DNA of 64,000 nt from FEN-1219 sp963713355 (lineage in GTDB: Bacteria > Pseudomonadota > Gammaproteobacteria > Steroidobacterales > Rariloculaceae): assembly GCA_963713355.1 (NCBI GenBank), contig CAVQLK010000005.1:434001-498000 (forward strand), in the 5' to 3' direction. This document shows, one piece after another, positions 26,207-35,444 of this stretch; the stretch's first letter is position 1; the number at the start of each line of letters is the position of its first letter. The notes beneath the pieces were generated by a model. That model worked only from the letters and a program-made list of their open reading frames with translations, was not told the DNA's origin and searched no databases. The translations under genes were made by a program, and so were the position numbers.

Positions 26207-28435
26207 ATGGCAACCGCACCCCCAAAGATCGCCCCTGCTACGGCGCCCGCCCGCGCGTACCGGTTCGACGAGTTCACGCTCGACGTCGCCGCGCGAAAGC
26301 TTCTGCGCGGCGACACCGCCGCGGCGCTCCCCTCTCGGGCCTTCGATGCGCTCGTCTACTTGATCGAGCGCCGCGAGCGCCTGGTCCAGAAGAACGAGCT
26401 CATTGACGCGATCTGGTCGGACGTCGTCGTCACGGACGACAGCTTGACGCATGCAATCTCCGTCGTGCGCCGCGCGCTCGCCGACGAGCGCGCCCATCCG
26501 AAGTACATCGAAACCGTGCCACGGCGCGGCTACCGCTTCATCGGTGCGGTGCGAACCGACGAAGTCGAGCGCAGTGTCGAGCCCACTACGAGCGAACCGG
26601 ACGCGGCGGCGGTCGACGCCGAGGCCGCGGATTCATCGTCCTCGCGGCGCAAGCCGGCTCGTTTGACATGGGTTGCGGCAGGCGCGGCCGCCCTGGCGGT
26701 CCTCATCGCGCTCGCCGCGCTCTTGGCGCCGCGGGCGCCCTCGCTCGATGCCGCTGCGCGGTCGGTTTGGTTATCCCAGCCATCGCCGCCCGAGGCAAGC
26801 ATCGCGTCCGGAGGCGTGCTGTCGCCGGATGGTCGCTATCTCGCGTTCGTCGCACGCGACGACCTGGCCGGCAAGAACGCGGTGTGGGTGCGGTCGCTGC
26901 AGTCGAGCGCGCTCGAGCGGCTCCCGGGAACCGACGACGCGTCGAAGCCGTTCTGGTCGCCTGACGCGCGCCGCATCGGTTTCTTTGCGAACGGCAGACT
27001 GATGACGATCGACGTGGCGAGCCGAGCGGTAGTCAACGTGGCTGCCGTCGACGTCGTGGTCGCCGGCGGCACATGGGCACCCGACGACACGATCCTGTTT
27101 GCGCTATGGCCGAGCGGTCTATTTGCAGTTCCGGCGAGCGGCGACGGGCGCGTCGAGGCGATCGCAAAGCTCGACCGAGACGCGCGCGACATCGCGTTTG
27201 CGTGGCCGCAGTTCCTGCCCGACGGACGACGCTTCCTATACCAGATCGTGAGTCTCGATCCCGCGCGCAGCGGGGCCTACGTCGGCAATCTCGACACACG
27301 CGAAAGCTTCCGTCTGCTCCCCGGCGACTCGGCGGCGACGTTCGCCGCTCCGCGGCACGTGCTGTACGTCGAGAACAACATGTTGATCGCGGCGGAGATC
27401 GACTACGAACGTCTCGAGCTGACCGGTCGCGCGACCGTCGTCGCTCGCGACGTTTCGCCGCCGCTGCTCGGCGCAGATAACGTCGTGTCGGCGGCCGGCG
27501 AGCTGCTGGCATTCCAACACGGCGTCAGGAAGCAGAATCTCGGGTGGTTCGACCGCGCAGGACAGAACGTCGGCACGCTGTCGCTGCCGACGACACTGTT
27601 CAACCCGCGAATCTCGCCGGACCAATCCCGTCTCGTAGCAACGAGCGCCGTGACGAACAATCCCGGGCTCTGGCTCGCGCACCTGACGAGAGCCGAGGTC
27701 GCGCGGCTCGAGACCGACGCAATAGCCCCGCTCTGGTCTCCCGACGGCAGCCGCATCGCGTTCACGGCGCGCGATGGCTTCGACTTACTCGTGCGCGGGA
27801 TCGACGGCGCGGATCCGCCGCGCCTCCTGGTCAGCGACGATTCGATCAAGCTGCTCGGCGACTGGTCGCCGGACGGCACCGAGTTCGTTTACACGCGTAT
27901 CGACGGCGCTACGAGTTTCGATCTCTGGATCGCGAGCGCGGACGACGGCGCCGGACGGCCGTTACTTGCAACGCCGGCCAACGAGATGCAGGCGCGTATC
28001 TCTCCGGACGGGAGGTGGCTGGCCTATGCATCCGACGAATCGGGCGCCCTCGAGGTCTACGTTGAGCGGTATCCCGAGCTCGGCGAGAAACGGCAGGTCT
28101 CGATCGGCGGTGGCGGTCAGCCGCAATGGCGAGCCGATCAACACGAGCTGTTCTATCTTTCGGCGGACCGCGCCGTTTCCGCGGTCGAAATCGATACGAG
28201 CGCCGGCATCGCGTTCGGCACGCCGCGCGCGCTGTTTCGTGCGTCGGTTGCCGGCAATCCGGCGGACGCCCGCGACCTCTATGCCGCGGCCGCCGACGGC
28301 TCGAAATTCCTGCTCGACGGTCCCGTCGAAGAAACGACCGACCGGCCGATCACCGTGATCGTCGACTGGGCTGCTGGCATCGCAGCGGCGGAGCCTTCCG
28401 TTCGCCGTCCACTGCTGTCTCGCCTCTCGCGTTGA
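26207..28435 (+). CDS. Membrane-bound CadC-like transcriptional regulator with TolB/PD40 propeller sensor
   Basis: 742 residues from the ATG at 26207 (MATAPPKIAP); the frame is open to 26108 but that N-terminus is not family-like. An OmpR/PhoB-type winged helix (about 19-113: YRFDEFTLDVAARKLLRGD, DSLTHAISVVRRAL, IETVPRRGYRF) is followed by a linker, one membrane helix at about 154-176 (WVAAGAAALAVLIALAALL) and a large extracytoplasmic domain of PD40 repeats (GVLSPDGRYLAFVA, FWSPDARRIGFF, LWSPDGSRIAFT, ARISPDGRWLAYA). This is the ToxR/CadC design: a periplasmic signal read by a DNA-binding head. Divergent from the haem/propeller operon, which it probably controls. Confidence 0.85.
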   Translation: MATAPPKIAPATAPARAYRFDEFTLDVAARKLLRGDTAAALPSRAFDALVYLIERRERLVQKNELIDAIWSDVVVTDDSLTHAISVVRRALADERAHPKYIETVPRRGYRFIGAVRTDEVERSVEPTTSEPDAAAVDAEAADSSSSRRKPARLTWVAAGAAALAVLIALAALLAPRAPSLDAAARSVWLSQPSPPEASIASGGVLSPDGRYLAFVARDDLAGKNAVWVRSLQSSALERLPGTDDASKPFWSPDARRIGFFANGRLMTIDVASRAVVNVAAVDVVVAGGTWAPDDTILFALWPSGLFAVPASGDGRVEAIAKLDRDARDIAFAWPQFLPDGRRFLYQIVSLDPARSGAYVGNLDTRESFRLLPGDSAATFAAPRHVLYVENNMLIAAEIDYERLELTGRATVVARDVSPPLLGADNVVSAAGELLAFQHGVRKQNLGWFDRAGQNVGTLSLPTTLFNPRISPDQSRLVATSAVTNNPGLWLAHLTRAEVARLETDAIAPLWSPDGSRIAFTARDGFDLLVRGIDGADPPRLLVSDDSIKLLGDWSPDGTEFVYTRIDGATSFDLWIASADDGAGRPLLATPANEMQARISPDGRWLAYASDESGALEVYVERYPELGEKRQVSIGGGGQPQWRADQHELFYLSADRAVSAVEIDTSAGIAFGTPRALFRASVAGNPADARDLYAAAADGSKFLLDGPVEETTDRPITVIVDWAAGIAAAEPSVRRPLLSRLSR

Positions 28436-28478
28436 GGTAGCCGGTTCGCGACCAACGGCGATTCGAGTCCTAAGATCT

Positions 28479-28982
28479 TCACGGCCTCCACTCGTCCGTC
28501 GGTTGCGGCAGGGCGCCCTGCCCGTGCGATGTCGATCCCGCAACGCTATCGCAATTCTCGTCGGCTGACGGCGGCGTGCTCGGAGGGCACTTGAAGAGGC
28601 CGGACTTACCGCGGCCGCCGGCAGGCCGGCCGTTGCGCAGCGGATGCAGGCCGATGCTGAAGATCGTGCCTGGAGGAAACGCGTCGACCGTCACGCCATC
28701 CTGCGCCACCTGGCTCGCCGCGCGCAGCTCGACGGCCCACACCACGGGCTCGCCGGACGCATCACGCACGACGGCCTTGCGCGCTTCGTCGAGCGGCGAA
28801 AAGAAGATCTGCAGATGGTTGGCATCGGGGCTGATCCGCGTCACGACGCCCGTGAAGACGTAGGTCTTCTTTTCGTCGTACATCGCGAACGAGTGGTGTG
28901 CGTGCGCGGCTCGCACACCGAGCGCCGCAACGACAGCGACGACTACCGCGGCGAACACGTCCGCACTACGCCCGTGTGTCAT
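28479..28982 (-). CDS. DUF6152 family secreted protein
   Basis: 167 residues. GAGGAG Shine-Dalgarno before the ATG at 28982. The signal peptide ends GVRAAHA, leaving a mature N-terminus HHSFAMYDEKKTYVFTGVV, a small beta-rich DUF6152 domain. Compared with the other three copies here it has a longer C-terminal tail with two cysteines (LFKCPPSTPPSADENC) and lacks the NPHA motif, having SPDANHLQIFFSP instead. It follows the large secreted protein gene by 14 bases. Function unknown for the family. Confidence 0.78.
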   Translation of the reverse strand: MTHGRSADVFAAVVVAVVAALGVRAAHAHHSFAMYDEKKTYVFTGVVTRISPDANHLQIFFSPLDEARKAVVRDASGEPVVWAVELRAASQVAQDGVTVDAFPPGTIFSIGLHPLRNGRPAGGRGKSGLFKCPPSTPPSADENCDSVAGSTSHGQGALPQPTDEWRP

Positions 28983-28996
28983 TGAACGCTCCTCAG

Positions 28997-30337
28997 TCAG
29001 TCGAACCCAAATAGGCTCGGGCGTTGAGGGCGTTCCATGCCGCCCTCGTGATAGCGCTCCCAGATGCGCGCCCAGGGGCGCCCGTAGATGTCCGGCACGG
29101 TGTACTCGATCGTCGTTCCTGGCGGTATCGGCGTCGTGAATCCATCGATGGGGTAGTTGTATTGCAGACACTCGATGTACACGTACGGGTTGCCTTCGTT
29201 GAGTCGCCCCGTCTTGTTCCACGAGTGCACGATGCGCACCGGCTCCACGAGCGCCTCGGGATCGTAGAGGATCGTTTCGTGCAGGAGGCCCACGTGCTCG
29301 CCCCGCTCGTCCTTGCGTGGCGTGTAAATCTCGATCGCTTGCATCCGGCTGCTGTACTCGAAGGCGCCGTGCGCGAACCAGCCCTGAATGTTCGACGTCC
29401 AGCTGATCAGCGCATCGCCGTCCCAGAATCCTATCGTCTCGCCGTACCAGCGCGGCACGGCGGGCCCGAGCCGAGGAATTGCACCGCTCTCATCGAAACG
29501 CCGCCCGATCTGGATATGCGTGATGAAGTTCTTCGCCGTCGCGTTCAAGATCTGCACGAGATCGGGCGTCATCATTACTGACGGAGTGAATCCCGAATAC
29601 TGTGCGAAGCGCCGCATGAAGCCTTCGGGTTGACAGTACGACGCTGGCCATTGCGGCGCATTCGTCACGGCGTAGTGGTACATCTGCTGCACGAACCGCG
29701 TCTGATACTCGGGCGTCAGCAACGTGAGGTAAGTCGGAATCTGGATCGCGTTGCCGTGATACCAAGTCGCGAGCTTGCCGGAACCGCGCGAATAGGTGCC
29801 GTTCCAGTTCGGCAACGAGACTTGATCGTAAATCGTAGGTCCCCCGCGCACCGTCGCGTCGGCCAGCATGGCGTCGTAGTGCTGCTTTGCCGTCTCGAAC
29901 CTGTACGGACTAACGATTTGCTCGCGCGGATAGTCGCGATCGCAGTATCCCCACGCCGCAGTCGCGGGCGGGTCCTCCCCGATCGTCGGCGCCTCCGTCG
30001 CGCCCCACTGTGCTTCGAGCCCAACGGCTGAGTTACAGCGGAAGTAGCGCGGGTCGGTCCACAGCGCACGGTCCTTGTAGAAATCTTTCGTCGTGAAGAT
30101 GTCGTGCGGCAGCGGCGTGACGCCCGGTGGCGAGTCGCCGTCCTTCGCCGCGAGAATCGGCACGGCGTTGTCAGGAAGACCCGGCCCGAACGCCATGCCT
30201 TTGCCGTCCGGCCCGACGATTGCCTCGGCGGGCGGCGGCAGCGGCGCACCTCGCCCGACGCGCGGCTGCGACGTGGCGTTTGCGCAAGCAGCCATGCTGC
30301 CAACGATCAACGTGCCCCAAAGCCAAGAAGGTGACAT
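28997..30337 (-). CDS. Secreted lipoprotein, long variant of the W-G-D module family
   Basis: 446 residues from 30337 (MSPSWLWGTLIVGSMAAC, a lipobox signal peptide preceded by GGGAAG); the frame runs further upstream without support. Conserved segments: DIFTTKDFYKDRALWTDPRY, GYCDRDYPREQIVSPYRFET, YHGNAIQIPTYLTLLTPEYQ and the core GETIGFWDGDALISWTSNIQ. It is a clear paralogue of the protein at 42771-44171, matching segment by segment, and its core aligns with the shorter family proteins. No known catalytic motif. Followed by DUF6152 and preceded by another secreted-family gene. Confidence 0.7.
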   Translation of the reverse strand: MSPSWLWGTLIVGSMAACANATSQPRVGRGAPLPPPAEAIVGPDGKGMAFGPGLPDNAVPILAAKDGDSPPGVTPLPHDIFTTKDFYKDRALWTDPRYFRCNSAVGLEAQWGATEAPTIGEDPPATAAWGYCDRDYPREQIVSPYRFETAKQHYDAMLADATVRGGPTIYDQVSLPNWNGTYSRGSGKLATWYHGNAIQIPTYLTLLTPEYQTRFVQQMYHYAVTNAPQWPASYCQPEGFMRRFAQYSGFTPSVMMTPDLVQILNATAKNFITHIQIGRRFDESGAIPRLGPAVPRWYGETIGFWDGDALISWTSNIQGWFAHGAFEYSSRMQAIEIYTPRKDERGEHVGLLHETILYDPEALVEPVRIVHSWNKTGRLNEGNPYVYIECLQYNYPIDGFTTPIPPGTTIEYTVPDIYGRPWARIWERYHEGGMERPQRPSLFGFD

Positions 30338-30414
30338 GCTTCCCGCGCGCGGTCTGCGACGACCAGCCCGCAACACAGCGGCCCGCCGCGACGCATGCCG
30401 CATGCCTATCACCC

Positions 30415-31204
30415 CTACTCCCCGTCAGGACCTTGACGCGACTCGATGGCGAGACCGTACGTCGGGTCGCAGTCGTACGGGTAGACGTGATCGTCGCCGC
30501 GGCGAAACGACATGATGCGCGCGGCCGTGCCTTCGAAAGAGCCGGGATCCTCGAACTGTTGCGTGACGATCAGCGTGTTTGCATCGGCGAGGCGAAACCG
30601 TTCGAGAAGACGCACGTTTTCCGTGTGCTCGACACCGTTGTTGAACAGCGTGCCCGGCACCAGCTTGGCCGTATCGACCACCAGCGTGTTGCCTTCCCAG
30701 CGGCCCGTCGAATGGCCGGTCTGCGAGTGCGGCCAATCGTCGGGGTGCTCCGTTTCGTTCATGAAGATGATGCGCACGAGATCGAAGTACTCGAGCTTGA
30801 TGATGACGAGGTCGCGGCCTTCGAAGATCTCGATCGGGAATGGACCCTGCATCGAGTAAATCACACCCGGGCGGCCGGCACGTCAACGACACGTCGGTCT
30901 GGTTTTCGGGATCGTAGCCTTTTGCGGCTTCGCGCAAGCTCGCGTGCACGTTCAGGCCGCCGTAATCTCCGGGCGGAAACTCGGTCGCGCCGGCGTCGGC
31001 GAGCAGTAGCGCGCCCTCGCGGATTTGCGCGATCAGCTCGGCTTCCGCCGGCGTCGCGGCACGTCGAGGCGGCGTCGGGCCCGGAGCCATGGACCAGAAG
31101 CCCGCGATGCCGTGACCTTGCGGCGACTGAGCATGAAGATACCCCGGCGCTGCGGAGCCTGCAGCGTACCCGGCGAGCGCGGCCAGAATCTTCAGCGCTC
31201 GCAT
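30415..31204 (-). CDS. Secreted protein of the W-G-D module family (one frameshift)
   Basis: About 262 residues with signal peptide (ALKILAALAGYAAGSAAPGY). Mature part: GIAGFWSMAPGPTPPRRAAT and SLTCRPPG. A shift near 30875 leads to VIYSMQGPFPIEIFEGRDLV, then the core GHSTGRWEGNTLVVDTAKLV, RLLERFRLADANTLIVTQQF and DPGSF. It starts one base after the DUF6152 stop at 31206, so the two are co-translated. Cys plus the ERF/core pattern tie it to the other members. Function unknown; no enzyme family recognised. Confidence 0.68.
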
Positions 31205-31205
31205 A

Positions 31206-31589
31206 TCAGTTGTTCGTTCCGGGCGGCACGCCGATCTCGGTTCCGTCCTCGCGGAACCCGCGCGTGATGCGCATCAGATAGCTGCCATCGACGGAAGGCA
31301 TTCCTTCGAGCTTCACTTTGTCGCCGGGCTTGAAGCTCGCCTGACTCCAGCCGCGCCGGCGCAAGATCGACGGCGACGTCGTCTCTGCCGTCCACTGCTG
31401 CTTCTCGCCGTTCTCGGCCACTACCTCGAGCTTGAGGATCGCGTGCGGGTTCGTGAACCGAAACTCGGTGACCGTGCCGCTGACAGTCATCCGCTCATCG
31501 ATCTTGTAAAAGACGGGGGCCGAGTGGTGCGCGTAGGCACCCCCGGCCAGAAGCACGAGCACGCCGAAAAAACTCGAACGCAACAGCAT
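31206..31589 (-). CDS. DUF6152 family secreted protein
   Basis: 127 residues. AAGGAAG precedes the ATG at 31589; an upstream in-frame ATG (31619) lacks support. Signal peptide LLRSSFFGVLVLLAGGAYA, mature N-terminus HHSAPVFYKIDERMTVSGTV, and the family motif FTNPHAILKLEVV followed by QQWTAETTSPSILRRRGWS. A compact beta-barrel-like protein of unknown function. It follows the cupin-like Tat protein by 11 bases and precedes a W-G-D module gene by one base. Confidence 0.8.
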   Translation of the reverse strand: MLLRSSFFGVLVLLAGGAYAHHSAPVFYKIDERMTVSGTVTEFRFTNPHAILKLEVVAENGEKQQWTAETTSPSILRRRGWSQASFKPGDKVKLEGMPSVDGSYLMRITRGFREDGTEIGVPPGTNN

Positions 31590-31600
31590 GTGGTCTTCCT

Positions 31601-32059
31601 TCAGCGGCCGGCGGCCCACGCCACGACATCGAAATCGTCCGGCACGTGCAGAAAGACGTTCGTGATCGGCCCAAGAGCGCGCGTAACATGGCCTTTGCCG
31701 GTCAGGTCCTCGAGGTAGACGAGGTCGCTGCCGATCCGACGCCGCGTTCCGTCGGTGAGCTCGACCTCGAGCTCGCCGGTCATGTTGATCGCGAACTGCT
31801 TGCGCGGCGCGGTGTGCCAGTCGGGCGCGCGCGCACCGGAGCCGCCGTAGACGCTGGCTGTCATGCGCGTGATGTCGATGGGCTTTGCCTCGGGCGAGAT
31901 CGTCAGCTCCTCGACGCGCGAGCCGCCCTCCGGTGTTGCGTAGATACGCACGACCTTCGCCTCAGTGGAGCTCTGGGCGGTAGCGCTCTGGCCGAGAGCA
32001 CGACCCCCCGCGAGCAACAATGCGGCGCCCGTCATCGTCATCAGGTCTCTTCGTTGCAT
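31601..32059 (-). CDS. Tat-exported cupin-like protein
   Basis: 152 residues. The N-terminus MQRRDLMTMTGAALLLAGG is a twin-arginine-type signal. The mature part resembles a small cupin barrel (DWHTAPRKQFAINMTGELEV, DLVYLEDLTGKGHVTRAL), with one His in each expected motif region. Starts at 32080 or 32059 are possible; 32059 places the twin arginines at the N-terminus. First gene of the five-gene secreted-protein operon (to 28479), 67 bases after the serine hydrolase gene. Possible lyase or binding protein; no reaction assigned. Confidence 0.65.
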   Translation of the reverse strand: MQRRDLMTMTGAALLLAGGRALGQSATAQSSTEAKVVRIYATPEGGSRVEELTISPEAKPIDITRMTASVYGGSGARAPDWHTAPRKQFAINMTGELEVELTDGTRRRIGSDLVYLEDLTGKGHVTRALGPITNVFLHVPDDFDVVAWAAGR

Positions 32060-32126
32060 CGCAGTGTCCCCCCGCGGCATCGTTATCCAATATAGCTAAA
32101 AAAAAGTGGCTTTGGCAGGCACGCGA

Positions 32127-33389
32127 TCATGGCGTATCGATCAACGCCTGGTACACCAGCGTTTCGACTTTCTGCAGCAGGTCGCCATCGTTTGGCATCA
32201 CCTGGCCCATGATGACGATGGCCATGTCCTCTTCCGGGTTCACGCTGAACGTGGTGGTAGCGGCCCCGCCCCAGCCGAAAGCGCCGACCGACCCGGGCCG
32301 GCCGAGCGCCGCCGTGTCGAGCGTCACGGAGACGCCGAGCCCGTAACCGGTCGCGGCCGGTCCGTTCGCTGCGATCGACGGAATGTTCGGCGGCAAGTGG
32401 TTCTGAGCCATGAGCTCTACCGTCTTGCGGCCGAGAATGCGTACGCCGTCGAGCTCGCCGCCGTTCAGCAGCATGCGCGCGAAGCGCAGGTAGTCCGGCG
32501 CCGACCCTGACAGGCTCAGCGTGCCGAACGCGTGCTCCGTGAAGCGCGCGTAGCGATCGGCGGTGTCGGGCACGAGCTTGCCGTCGGCGCCGCGGTTGTA
32601 CACGGTGGCGAAGTTGCGCTTCATCGCCGGCGGCACGCCGAATGCCGTTTGGCGCATACCGAGCGGTTCGAGAATGACGGTCCGCACGTAATCGGCATAC
32701 GGCATGCCGGAAAAATGCTCGACGAGATACGCCTGCACGTCGTGACCGAGCCCGTACACCCACTGGTCGCCCGGCGAGTAGCGCAGCGGCACCGTCGCAA
32801 GGCGATCGATCTCTTGACGCAACGAATCGAGCTCGAACATGCCGAGCCCGGCTTCCCGGTAAAGCGCGTCGACGTCGGTGTTGCCAAGCCCACCCGAAAG
32901 CCCGAGCGTGTGGCGGAATGCGTCTTGGATGGTGGGCTTGCGTTTCGGCGCTTCGAGGATCGGCCGGCCGTTCGCGTCCTTACCGGCATACACCTTCAGG
33001 CTCGCGAACTGTGGAATGTACTTGTCGAGCGGGTCGGTGAGCTGAAACAGACCTTGCTCGTACAGGCTCAGCAACGCCACGCTCGCGATCGGCTTGGTCA
33101 TCGAATACAGCCGGAACATCGCGTCGGCGCGCATCGGCTCGCGCGACTCGAGGTCCATGTAGCCGTAGGTGCGCTGAATCACTTCGCCATGACGCGCCAC
33201 GGCCACCACCATGCCGCTCGAGCGGCCGGCGGCGATCTCGCGCTCGAGCAGCGCATCGAGCCGCTCCAGGCGCTCGCGTGAAATCCCAGCCACCTCCGCC
33301 GTTTCGGCTGCGATGGCTGCCGGCGCATGACACAGTGCGGTCGCATAAGCGAGATAGGTGACTACGCCGAGCGTGCTCTTCGAACGCAT
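32127..33389 (-). CDS. Serine hydrolase of the beta-lactamase/class C family (esterase EstB-like)
   Basis: 420 residues from 33389, where GAGGAGGG gives a strong ribosome site. Signal peptide, then GISRERLERLDALLEREIAA. Active-site SxxK is S96-M-T-K99 in RLYSMTKPIASVALLSLYEQ; the general-base tyrosine lies in GDQWVYGLGHDVQAYLV; a late GAFGWGGAATTTFSVNPEED replaces the KTG box. This is the esterase or carboxylesterase branch of the penicillin-binding fold rather than a resistance enzyme. It is closely related to the second copy at 35445-36686. Periplasmic. Confidence 0.85.
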   Translation of the reverse strand: MRSKSTLGVVTYLAYATALCHAPAAIAAETAEVAGISRERLERLDALLEREIAAGRSSGMVVAVARHGEVIQRTYGYMDLESREPMRADAMFRLYSMTKPIASVALLSLYEQGLFQLTDPLDKYIPQFASLKVYAGKDANGRPILEAPKRKPTIQDAFRHTLGLSGGLGNTDVDALYREAGLGMFELDSLRQEIDRLATVPLRYSPGDQWVYGLGHDVQAYLVEHFSGMPYADYVRTVILEPLGMRQTAFGVPPAMKRNFATVYNRGADGKLVPDTADRYARFTEHAFGTLSLSGSAPDYLRFARMLLNGGELDGVRILGRKTVELMAQNHLPPNIPSIAANGPAATGYGLGVSVTLDTAALGRPGSVGAFGWGGAATTTFSVNPEEDMAIVIMGQVMPNDGDLLQKVETLVYQALIDTP

Positions 33390-33496
33390 GTGAGGCCCTC
33401 CTCTAGACGCCGAGCCAGTGTAGCAGCGGCACATCGACGCCGCAGTGCGGTACTTTGAGGTACGCTCGCTGGCGGAACGTCGAATCTGGAGGAAAC

Positions 33497-33964
33497 ATGA
33501 TCGCTGCAGAGATCTATCGCCGAACCGTCAGGCCGCTTGCCGCGGCGGCTGCCGTATGGGTTGCGCTGGCCGCCGCCGCGCAGCCTTCGCAGCTCGAGAA
33601 CAACAAGCGCATCGCCACCGAGTTCTACGACGCAGCCATCAACCGTAAGGACTTCGCGGCAGCGTCGCAGTACTTGGGCAGCGGCTATCGACAGCACAAT
33701 CCGACCGCAGCCGACGGCGCCGAGGGTCTTCGGGCATTCATCGATTTCTTGAAGACGCGCTTTCCCAACCAGCGCGGCGAGATCAAGCGAGTCATCGCCG
33801 AAGGCGATCTCGTCGTGTTGCACGTGCACTCGACGCGAGGCGACGACACGCCCGGCCGCGCGATCGTCGACATCTTCCGCATCGAGAACGGCAAGGTCGT
33901 CGAGCATTGGGATGTCATCCAGGACATTCCCGCGCAGGCGGCCAACGCGAACGGTATGTTCTGA
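33497..33964 (+). CDS. SnoaL/NTF2-like secreted protein
   Basis: 155 residues. GGAGGAA before the ATG at 33497. Signal peptide region RPLAAAAAVWVALAAAA, then the SnoaL-like fold: ENNKRIATEFYDAAINRKDF, YRQHNPTAADGAEGLRAFID and DIFRIENGKVVEHWDVIQD. This family is a hydrophobic-pocket fold used for small-molecule binding, cyclisation or hydrolysis. The gene is followed 3 bases later by the ceramidase-like gene, so the pair is probably an operon. Confidence 0.82.
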   Translation: MIAAEIYRRTVRPLAAAAAVWVALAAAAQPSQLENNKRIATEFYDAAINRKDFAAASQYLGSGYRQHNPTAADGAEGLRAFIDFLKTRFPNQRGEIKRVIAEGDLVVLHVHSTRGDDTPGRAIVDIFRIENGKVVEHWDVIQDIPAQAANANGMF

Positions 33965-33967
33965 GCA

Positions 33968-35329
33968 ATGCGCTCGAAGTCGATCAAGGCCTATTTGGCT
34001 ATTGCCGCGATTTCGCTGTCGGTAGCGCCGCTGCACGCGCAACCGTCCGGCAAGCCCGAAGCCGCACTACGCGCCGGCGCGGCGCGCATCGATTACACGC
34101 CGCGCGGCCCGGAGCTGCCCGGCAACTTCACCGGCGTGCTCGATCCGATCTTCGTGCGCGCCCTTGTTCTCGACAACGGCAGCACGCGCGCGGCGTTGGT
34201 CGCCGTGGACGCCGGCGCCATTCCCGGCGATCTTTACGGCAAGGTCAGCGCGCGTGCGGCAGCGGAGCTCGACATTCCGGCGAGCCAGCTGCTGATTTCC
34301 GCGAGCCATACTCACAGCGTTCCGTTCCGCCTGGCGGCCGGCGTGGAGGAAACGATCCTAAGCGCCTTGCGCGATTCGATCGCGCGGCTGCAGCCCGCAC
34401 GGGTCGCGTGGGGCACGGGCGTCTCGTACATCAATGTGAACCGCGACCGCATCGACCCGGAAACCCAGCGCTGGTGGGAAGGCCCGAACTACGACGGCCC
34501 GTCCGACAAGACCGTGGCAGTGGTCCGCGTCGAGACGCCCGGCGGCGCGCCGATTGCCGTTTATTACAACTACGCCGTGCACGGCGTGATCACGGGCACG
34601 CTCGACCTGATCAGCGGCGACATTCCCGGAGCGGCATCGCGCCACCTCGAGGAATCCCTCGGCGGCGGCGCAGTCGCGCTCTTTGCGAGCGGCGCAGCCG
34701 GCGACCAGAACCCGATCTATTTCAATCAGACGTATGAGCTGCGCGAGATTCGCATCGCGGACTACGCGAAACGCGGCGAAGACATCAGCAACGCCATGCC
34801 GCCGGGCGGCCAGGGACTCGACCGCAACAACCCGCGCGTGCAGCTGCTCATGGACCAGCAGAAACGCATGAACGAGGCCCTTGGCCAGATGCTGGGCGAA
34901 GAAGTGCTGCACGTGATGCGCGAAGGGCTCGAGAAGCCCACGGCCGACACGACACTGCGCGGCGCGCAGGCGAGCTTCTCCTGCCCGGCTCGGCAGCGGA
35001 CGGACTCCGGCCGGGCCGGCACTGCGGGCACGTACGTGGATGCCGGCGAGGTCGCGATCGGCCTCGGCGTGCTACGCATCGGCGACGTGTTTATCGGCGC
35101 CGTCAATGCGGAGGTCTACAACGGCATCGCCCAACGCCTGAAACGCCAGTCGCCGTTCAAGCACACGATGCTGTCCACGCTGACCAACGGGATGGCGCAG
35201 ACGGGATACATTCCGAGCGACGAGGCTTTTGGCTACAACGTTTTCACGGTGCTCAACTCTCGGCTGAAGCCGGGCTGCGCCGAAGTGGGAATCGTCGACG
35301 GGTTGCTCGAGCTGATGAGCGGACTTTGA
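33968..35329 (+). CDS. Neutral/alkaline ceramidase-like hydrolase (N-terminal NEUT domain)
   Basis: 453 residues, signal peptide KSIKAYLAIAAISLSVAPLH. The N-terminal neutral-ceramidase fold is visible: RAGAARIDYTPRGPELPGNF, then the metal/active-site segment LLISASHTHS, NYAVHGVITG, FASGAAGDQNP and TLTNGMAQTGYIPSDEAFGY. It is shorter than full ceramidases (about 650-700 residues) and lacks the C-terminal Ig-like domain, as do many bacterial relatives of unknown specificity. Zinc-dependent amide hydrolysis is expected, but a true ceramide substrate is not shown. It follows the NTF2-like gene by 3 bases. Confidence 0.82.
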   Translation: MRSKSIKAYLAIAAISLSVAPLHAQPSGKPEAALRAGAARIDYTPRGPELPGNFTGVLDPIFVRALVLDNGSTRAALVAVDAGAIPGDLYGKVSARAAAELDIPASQLLISASHTHSVPFRLAAGVEETILSALRDSIARLQPARVAWGTGVSYINVNRDRIDPETQRWWEGPNYDGPSDKTVAVVRVETPGGAPIAVYYNYAVHGVITGTLDLISGDIPGAASRHLEESLGGGAVALFASGAAGDQNPIYFNQTYELREIRIADYAKRGEDISNAMPPGGQGLDRNNPRVQLLMDQQKRMNEALGQMLGEEVLHVMREGLEKPTADTTLRGAQASFSCPARQRTDSGRAGTAGTYVDAGEVAIGLGVLRIGDVFIGAVNAEVYNGIAQRLKRQSPFKHTMLSTLTNGMAQTGYIPSDEAFGYNVFTVLNSRLKPGCAEVGIVDGLLELMSGL

Positions 35330-35444
35330 GCCAAGCTCTTTCGACCCGCCCACGAGCGAAACGACACGAGCAAGCCCGCCACGTTTACAAGCGGACGCTG
35401 ACGATGGAACATGCGCCCGAAGGGGTTCACCGGGGAGAGACGCC

